Positions 60,208 through 64,000 of a stretch of DNA of 64,000 bases are shown here, piece after piece (the stretch's first letter is position 1; each line of letters opens with the position of its first letter). The translations under genes and the position numbers were made by a program. The notes below the pieces were generated by a model. That model made no database searches. It was given only the letters and a program-made list of their open reading frames with translations, and had not been told where the DNA came from. Origin of the DNA: RGDT01 sp964630925 (lineage in GTDB: Bacteria > Planctomycetota > Planctomycetia > Gemmatales > Gemmataceae); the NCBI GenBank assembly GCA_964630925.1, contig CAZVZK010000041.1, positions 7,673-71,672 of the forward strand, written 5' to 3'.

Positions 60208-63149
60208 CGCCAGTCTCCACTCAGCACGAACGCCGCCCAGTAGTACGGCGGCACCCTGCCGCCGGCCTTCATGCCCTTGATGGCCTCGGGCCTCATGCCG
60301 ACGCCGCGTACCGTCGAGCCCTCCAGCTTCCCATTCAGCAGCGCCAGCTGCGCCCGCCGCAGGGCCTCGGCCTTGCCGGCGGGCGACCCCGCGTCCCAGG
60401 CGTGGCGGTAGAAGTCGGTCATCAGGAGCTGCGTGGCCCTGTCGTCCACCTTCCACAGCGAGGCGATCACCGCCCGCGCCCCCGCCGCCTGGAAGGCCCT
60501 CTGCATGCCGAGCAGCCCCTCGCCGCCGGCGGACTCTCCCAGGCCCGTCTCGCAGGCGGACAGGACGGCCAGCTCCAGCCGGGTGAGGTCCATCTCCGAC
60601 ACCTCGAGCGCCGTCAGGATGCCGTCCTCCTCCCCGTCCCTCGGCTCCCGGTTGGCGCCGGACAGGGCCAGGCCCGACAACAGCAGCGGGTGCCAGCCGG
60701 CGGGCTCCCTCGCGGCCGGCCCCCCCCTGCCAGCACCGGAGAGGACGCTCTTCACTTCCCCCGGGGCGAAATAGCCGTGGGTGGCCAGGTGGACGTGCCG
60801 CGCCCTCCGCATCGCCTGGGCGACGGCCCCCTTGGTGGCGTCGGCCCCCGACAGGGCGGCGGGCTTGACGCCGAAGCGGGCGGTGAAGGCGCGGGCGACG
60901 GCGGCGGCCTCGGCGGCCGTGCCGGGCAGCCCGCCCCAGACCCGCCGCACGCCGAGCGGGGCGCCACGGCCGATGGCGGCCCTGGCCCGCCCGGCGGAGT
61001 CGTAGTCCACACCGCCGACCACCAGCAGCGACGGCGCCCCCTCGGCCTTCGGCCCCGGCGGCCCGGGGAGAAGGGACGGCACCGGCACGACGGCGACGGC
61101 CACGTCCTCGATCAGGTACGTCCCTGGCTTCCTGCCGGGCAGGGCGGCGAAGGGGACGGTGCCCAGCACGTCATCGGGGGAAACCAGGATCACCTTCGCC
61201 CCGTCGAGGTGCTTCTCCACCGGCCTCCAGATGAGGCCCTTCAGGGCACCGCCGGCCTCGGCGTCGGGCTTGCCCTCCGACAGCACGGGCCGCCAGCGGG
61301 CGACGGCATGGCTGATGTCGTCGGCGCCGGCCTCCAGATCGACGCGCACGACGGGTCTGCCCGCGCGGTGGACGAAGGCCACGGCCCGGCGCCGGATGTC
61401 CGGCCTGCCCGCCTTGCGTCCGGAGGCGTACCGCGTGAAGAAGTGGTAATCGACGAGGACGGCCCCCTCCGGCAGGGACACGGCCAGGGCGGCGGGGCGG
61501 GGGGCCTCCCTGTCGCCCCGGGCGCGGAAGTCGGCGGAGAGTTTGGCCAGCGCGGCCTGGGCCTCCTCCAGCTCATCGTGCAGCGTGTCCACCCGGCCCG
61601 CCGGGGCCGCCGGCGCGAGGCGGAGCGCTGCGAGGCGGCGGGTGACCGACAGGAGGCGTTCGGCGGCTTCCTTCGCCTTCTCGTCGGCGGCGAGGCGGAG
61701 GAAGAGCCGACGGCGTTGCTGCTGGAGCAGGAGGGCGCCCTTCCAGGCCAGCACGTGGCCGGCCGCCTGGGATGGGTCGGCGTCGGGGATGGAGAGCCGG
61801 GTGTCCAGCCGATGCCGCAGGTCATCGACGGCGGCGAGGACCTGGCGGTCGGAGAGGGCCGAGATGTCGTCCAGCAACCGGCCGCGTGTGAGGCCGAGCG
61901 CCTGCTCCGACAGGGCGAGGGCGGCCTTGCGATCGCCGGCCGCGGCGTGGGTCAGGGCGAGGCTGTTCAGGGTCGTGGCGTACCGCGGGTGCCGTTGGCC
62001 CAGGGCCTCCTTGATGACGGCCAGGGCCCTCTCGTAGAGGGGGAGGGCCGACTTGAAATCGCCCGCCGCCTCGTGAAGGGCGGCGAGGTTGTTGAGGGCG
62101 GCGCCGTAAAGCGGGTGCCTTACGCCGCGTGTGTCCTTGATCACCGCCAGGGCCTGCTTGTACAGGGGCAGGGCGGCGTCATGATCGCCCATCTCCTGAT
62201 GCAGCAGCGCGAGGTTGTTGAGGGCCGCCGGGTATTCAGGGTCGGCCCGGCCCGCCCGCTTGCGGATCGCCAGCGCCCGGCCGAACAGGGGCAGGGCCAT
62301 CTCGTGGCCGCCCATCGCCTGGTGGATGCTGGCGAGGTTGTTCAGCGCGGTGGCGAAGGCGGGGTCGGCCTCGCCGGCCCACTCCCTGGTCAAGGAGAGC
62401 GACCGCTGTTGCAGCCTCAAGGCTGCCTCATGATCCCCCAGGGCCGAGTACAGCATGGCCAGGTTGCCCAGCTCTCCGGCGCGGCGGGGGTGCCCTTCGC
62501 CGTACAGCTCGCGGGACAGGGTGACGGCCCGCTTTTGCAGGGGGAGGGCGGCGGCGAGGTCACCTAGCTCCTGGTGCAGGACGGCGAGGTTATTGAGGCA
62601 GGCGACGGTGTGGGGGTGGGCCTCGCCGGCCGCGTCCTTGAAAACGGCCAGGGCCTGCCGGGCCAGCGCGAGCGACTCCGCGACCTTGCCCTCGCGGTGC
62701 AAGGCCGTGGACCGCCGGTTCAGCTCGAGACCGCGTCGGACGGCGGCGTGCGTCGCAGGCGTCCTCCTGGCCTGGGCGAGGGCCTCGGTCATGTCGAGGT
62801 GGGCCTCCCTGGCGTTCGGATGGCCCTCGCCGTCCAGGCGCCTCCTGGCCTCGGCGACGGCGCGCCAGCAGTCGGCCTCGCGGGCCCAGTCGCCGCGGGC
62901 GCGGTGCCAGTAGGCGAGCTGGCTGAGGGACACCTCGGTGTGGCGGTGCCAGGGCCCCAGCACGCGCGACTGGACGGCGAGCCACCGATTCAGGGAGGAG
63001 ATGGCGTCCTCGACCCTGCCCTCCTCACGGGCACGCTGGGCGGCCACGAAGTGCCGGAAGGCGGCTTGCAGCACGGCCTCCTGCTCGGCCGTCACCTTGA
63101 CCGGCGGGGCCGCGCCCAGGGCCAGCACGAACAGGATCGCTCCAGGCAT
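60204..63149 (-). CDS. TPR-CHAT protein (second)
   Basis: 981 aa. A short signal-like leader (MPGAILFVLALGAAPP) precedes about nine tetratricopeptide repeats of the Kinesin-light-chain type (NNLAVLHQELGDLAAALPLQKRAV; NNLASIHQAMGGHEMALPLFGRAL; about 160-420) and a CHAT domain. Catalytic His is in HVHLATHGYFAPGE and Cys in LAVLSACETGLGESAGGEG. The end is PPYYWAAFVLSGD. The start follows GGGGACAAGCG. It is coupled to the SDR gene. Paralogue of the CHAT protein at 45784, without a kinase neighbour. Confidence 0.9.
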   Translation of the reverse strand: MPGAILFVLALGAAPPVKVTAEQEAVLQAAFRHFVAAQRAREEGRVEDAISSLNRWLAVQSRVLGPWHRHTEVSLSQLAYWHRARGDWAREADCWRAVAEARRRLDGEGHPNAREAHLDMTEALAQARRTPATHAAVRRGLELNRRSTALHREGKVAESLALARQALAVFKDAAGEAHPHTVACLNNLAVLHQELGDLAAALPLQKRAVTLSRELYGEGHPRRAGELGNLAMLYSALGDHEAALRLQQRSLSLTREWAGEADPAFATALNNLASIHQAMGGHEMALPLFGRALAIRKRAGRADPEYPAALNNLALLHQEMGDHDAALPLYKQALAVIKDTRGVRHPLYGAALNNLAALHEAAGDFKSALPLYERALAVIKEALGQRHPRYATTLNSLALTHAAAGDRKAALALSEQALGLTRGRLLDDISALSDRQVLAAVDDLRHRLDTRLSIPDADPSQAAGHVLAWKGALLLQQQRRRLFLRLAADEKAKEAAERLLSVTRRLAALRLAPAAPAGRVDTLHDELEEAQAALAKLSADFRARGDREAPRPAALAVSLPEGAVLVDYHFFTRYASGRKAGRPDIRRRAVAFVHRAGRPVVRVDLEAGADDISHAVARWRPVLSEGKPDAEAGGALKGLIWRPVEKHLDGAKVILVSPDDVLGTVPFAALPGRKPGTYLIEDVAVAVVPVPSLLPGPPGPKAEGAPSLLVVGGVDYDSAGRARAAIGRGAPLGVRRVWGGLPGTAAEAAAVARAFTARFGVKPAALSGADATKGAVAQAMRRARHVHLATHGYFAPGEVKSVLSGAGRGGPAAREPAGWHPLLLSGLALSGANREPRDGEEDGILTALEVSEMDLTRLELAVLSACETGLGESAGGEGLLGMQRAFQAAGARAVIASLWKVDDRATQLLMTDFYRHAWDAGSPAGKAEALRRAQLALLNGKLEGSTVRGVGMRPEAIKGMKAGGRVPPYYWAAFVLSGDWR

Positions 63150-63239
63150 CGCTTGTCCCCGGTGACTGACCCTCATCCTACCGCCCGAGCCCCTCCCGCC
63201 GCTAGCGTGTCCTCGTAAGAAGACAACAGGAGGCCACGC

Positions 63240-64000
63240 ATGAGCAGACCGAAGTTCTTCCTGACCACGGCGATCGACTACCCCAACTCGCGCCCGCACA
63301 TCGGCACCGCGTTCGAGAAGCTCGGCGCCGACGTGCAGGCCCGCTACCGCCGCATGGAAGGCTTCGACGTGTGCTTCCTCATGGGCACCGACGAGAACAC
63401 CGTCAAGGTGTCGAAGAGGGCCGAAGAGCTGGGCCTCGGGACGCAGGCCTACTGCGACGACATGGCCCGCCAGTTCCGCGAGGTCTGGGACGCCCTCGGC
63501 ATCTCCTACGACGTGTTCATCCAGACCAGCCACCCCCGGCACCGCGACTGCTGCCGCAAGTTCATCCAGAAGGTGTACGACAACGGCCACATCTACAAGG
63601 GCCCGTACGCCGGCTGGTACTGCGAGGGGTGCGAGGAGTTCAAGACCGACAAGCAGCACGCCGAGAACGCCGGCCTGTGCCCCAACCACAAGACGCCCCT
63701 CGTCCGCCGCGAGGAGGAGTGCTACTTCTTCCGCCTCTCGTCGTTCGCGGACCGGCTCCTGGCGTACTACGAGGCGAATCCTGACTTCATCCAGCCGGAG
63801 AGCCGCAAGAACGAGATCGTCTCGCTGATCCGGAATGACGGGCTGAAGGACATCAACATCTCGCGGAAGGGCGAGGCGTGGGGGATTAAGATCCCGTTCG
63901 ACGAGGAGTTCACGATCTACGTCTGGTTCGACGCCCTGCTGACGTACATCACGGGCATCGGCTACGGCGACGACGTGGCGACGTTCCGCAAGTGGTGGCC
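63240..64000 (+). CDS. metG: Methionyl-tRNA synthetase (C-terminus off the window)
   Basis: First 253 codons. It starts MSRPKFFLTTAIDYPNSRPHIGTAFEKLGADVQARYRRMEG with the HIGH-type signature PHIGT. Then come FLMGTDENTVKVSKRAEELG, the zinc-binding knot GWYCEGCEEFKTDKQ..CPNHKT, and EEFTIYVWFDALLTYITGIGY of the catalytic core. ACAGGAGG lies upstream of the ATG. It charges tRNA-Met; a CAT-anticodon tRNA-like gene lies 7.5 kb away. Divergent from the TPR-CHAT gene. Confidence 0.97.
   Translation, partial: MSRPKFFLTTAIDYPNSRPHIGTAFEKLGADVQARYRRMEGFDVCFLMGTDENTVKVSKRAEELGLGTQAYCDDMARQFREVWDALGISYDVFIQTSHPRHRDCCRKFIQKVYDNGHIYKGPYAGWYCEGCEEFKTDKQHAENAGLCPNHKTPLVRREEECYFFRLSSFADRLLAYYEANPDFIQPESRKNEIVSLIRNDGLKDINISRKGEAWGIKIPFDEEFTIYVWFDALLTYITGIGYGDDVATFRKWW

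Noticed and set aside
60198..62567. A 789-aa plus-strand frame opposite the TPR-CHAT gene
   Set aside because: A repetitive echo of the TPR repeats, no family features.

Overview
This is a very GC-rich, densely coded window that looks like a planctomycete chromosome, most likely of the Gemmataceae type. The signs are two secreted proteins whose N-termini carry an LE(G/S)R motif, a pair of repeat-companion (TIGR02996) plus leucine-rich-repeat proteins, a PhoX/DUF839 protein and a GlcG-like protein that both carry RTX repeats, a Cys-rich secreted protein with a YYATCWGPWP motif, CHAT/TPR proteins, a DUF4384 protein kinase and numerous small intergenic hairpins. This is inferred from protein families and was not checked by any search.

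Layout. 1-3892 (minus): nuoH-nuoJ-nuoK-nuoL of respiratory complex I, with nuoL running off the left edge and nuoI absent from its usual place. 3972-4598: scpB. 5209-11330: an accessory island made of two two-gene DDE (rve/IS481-like) elements that flank AT-richer leftovers: an RHS C-terminal fragment, a membrane-anchored orphan gene and a glycosyltransferase fragment cut off by the second element. 11374-20466: cell-envelope and secreted proteins (beta-barrel porin-like protein, GlcG/RTX protein, lipoprotein, DUF2330 protein, PhoX-like protein). 20652-26699: metabolism (ilvD, a double cyclase-domain hydrolase, a UbiD decarboxylase). 26726-29395: secreted and capsule-export proteins. 29769-33061: a cluster of three unknown genes and an ATP-dependent DNA-ligase-like protein. 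33179-41824: an IS4 remnant, LRR pair, rpsT-lplA, Uma2, Ldh2-type dehydrogenase, YbjQ, an alpha/beta hydrolase and an SMI1-like gene next to a WD40 scrap.

41890-51756 (minus) is a tightly packed six-gene operon: protein kinase with C-terminal DUF4384, Pro-rich helical protein, 133-aa orphan, TPR-CHAT protease-like protein, membrane coiled-coil protein and secreted HEAT-repeat protein. Four of the six genes meet their neighbour by short overlaps. It is one of the two best candidates for an undescribed system. The other is the ligase cluster. 52008-55237 holds a Nudix hydrolase and a PQQ-propeller/Gfo-Idh-MocA pair. 55343-56020 is a tight array of six tRNA genes and one degenerate tRNA-like sequence (Glu, Thr, Met, Gly, Val, Thr, Ala-like). 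56053-64000 holds an FHA/coiled-coil protein, RNase D, an SDR oxidoreductase coupled to a second TPR-CHAT protein, and the start of metG.

Non-coding structure is plentiful. There is a 56-bp repeat family built on GTGACTC at 5.1, 22.5 and 40.9 kb. A T-C8-G-C8-TG element sits in frame inside two genes (three copies). Several 24- to 42-bp near-perfect hairpins lie between genes.
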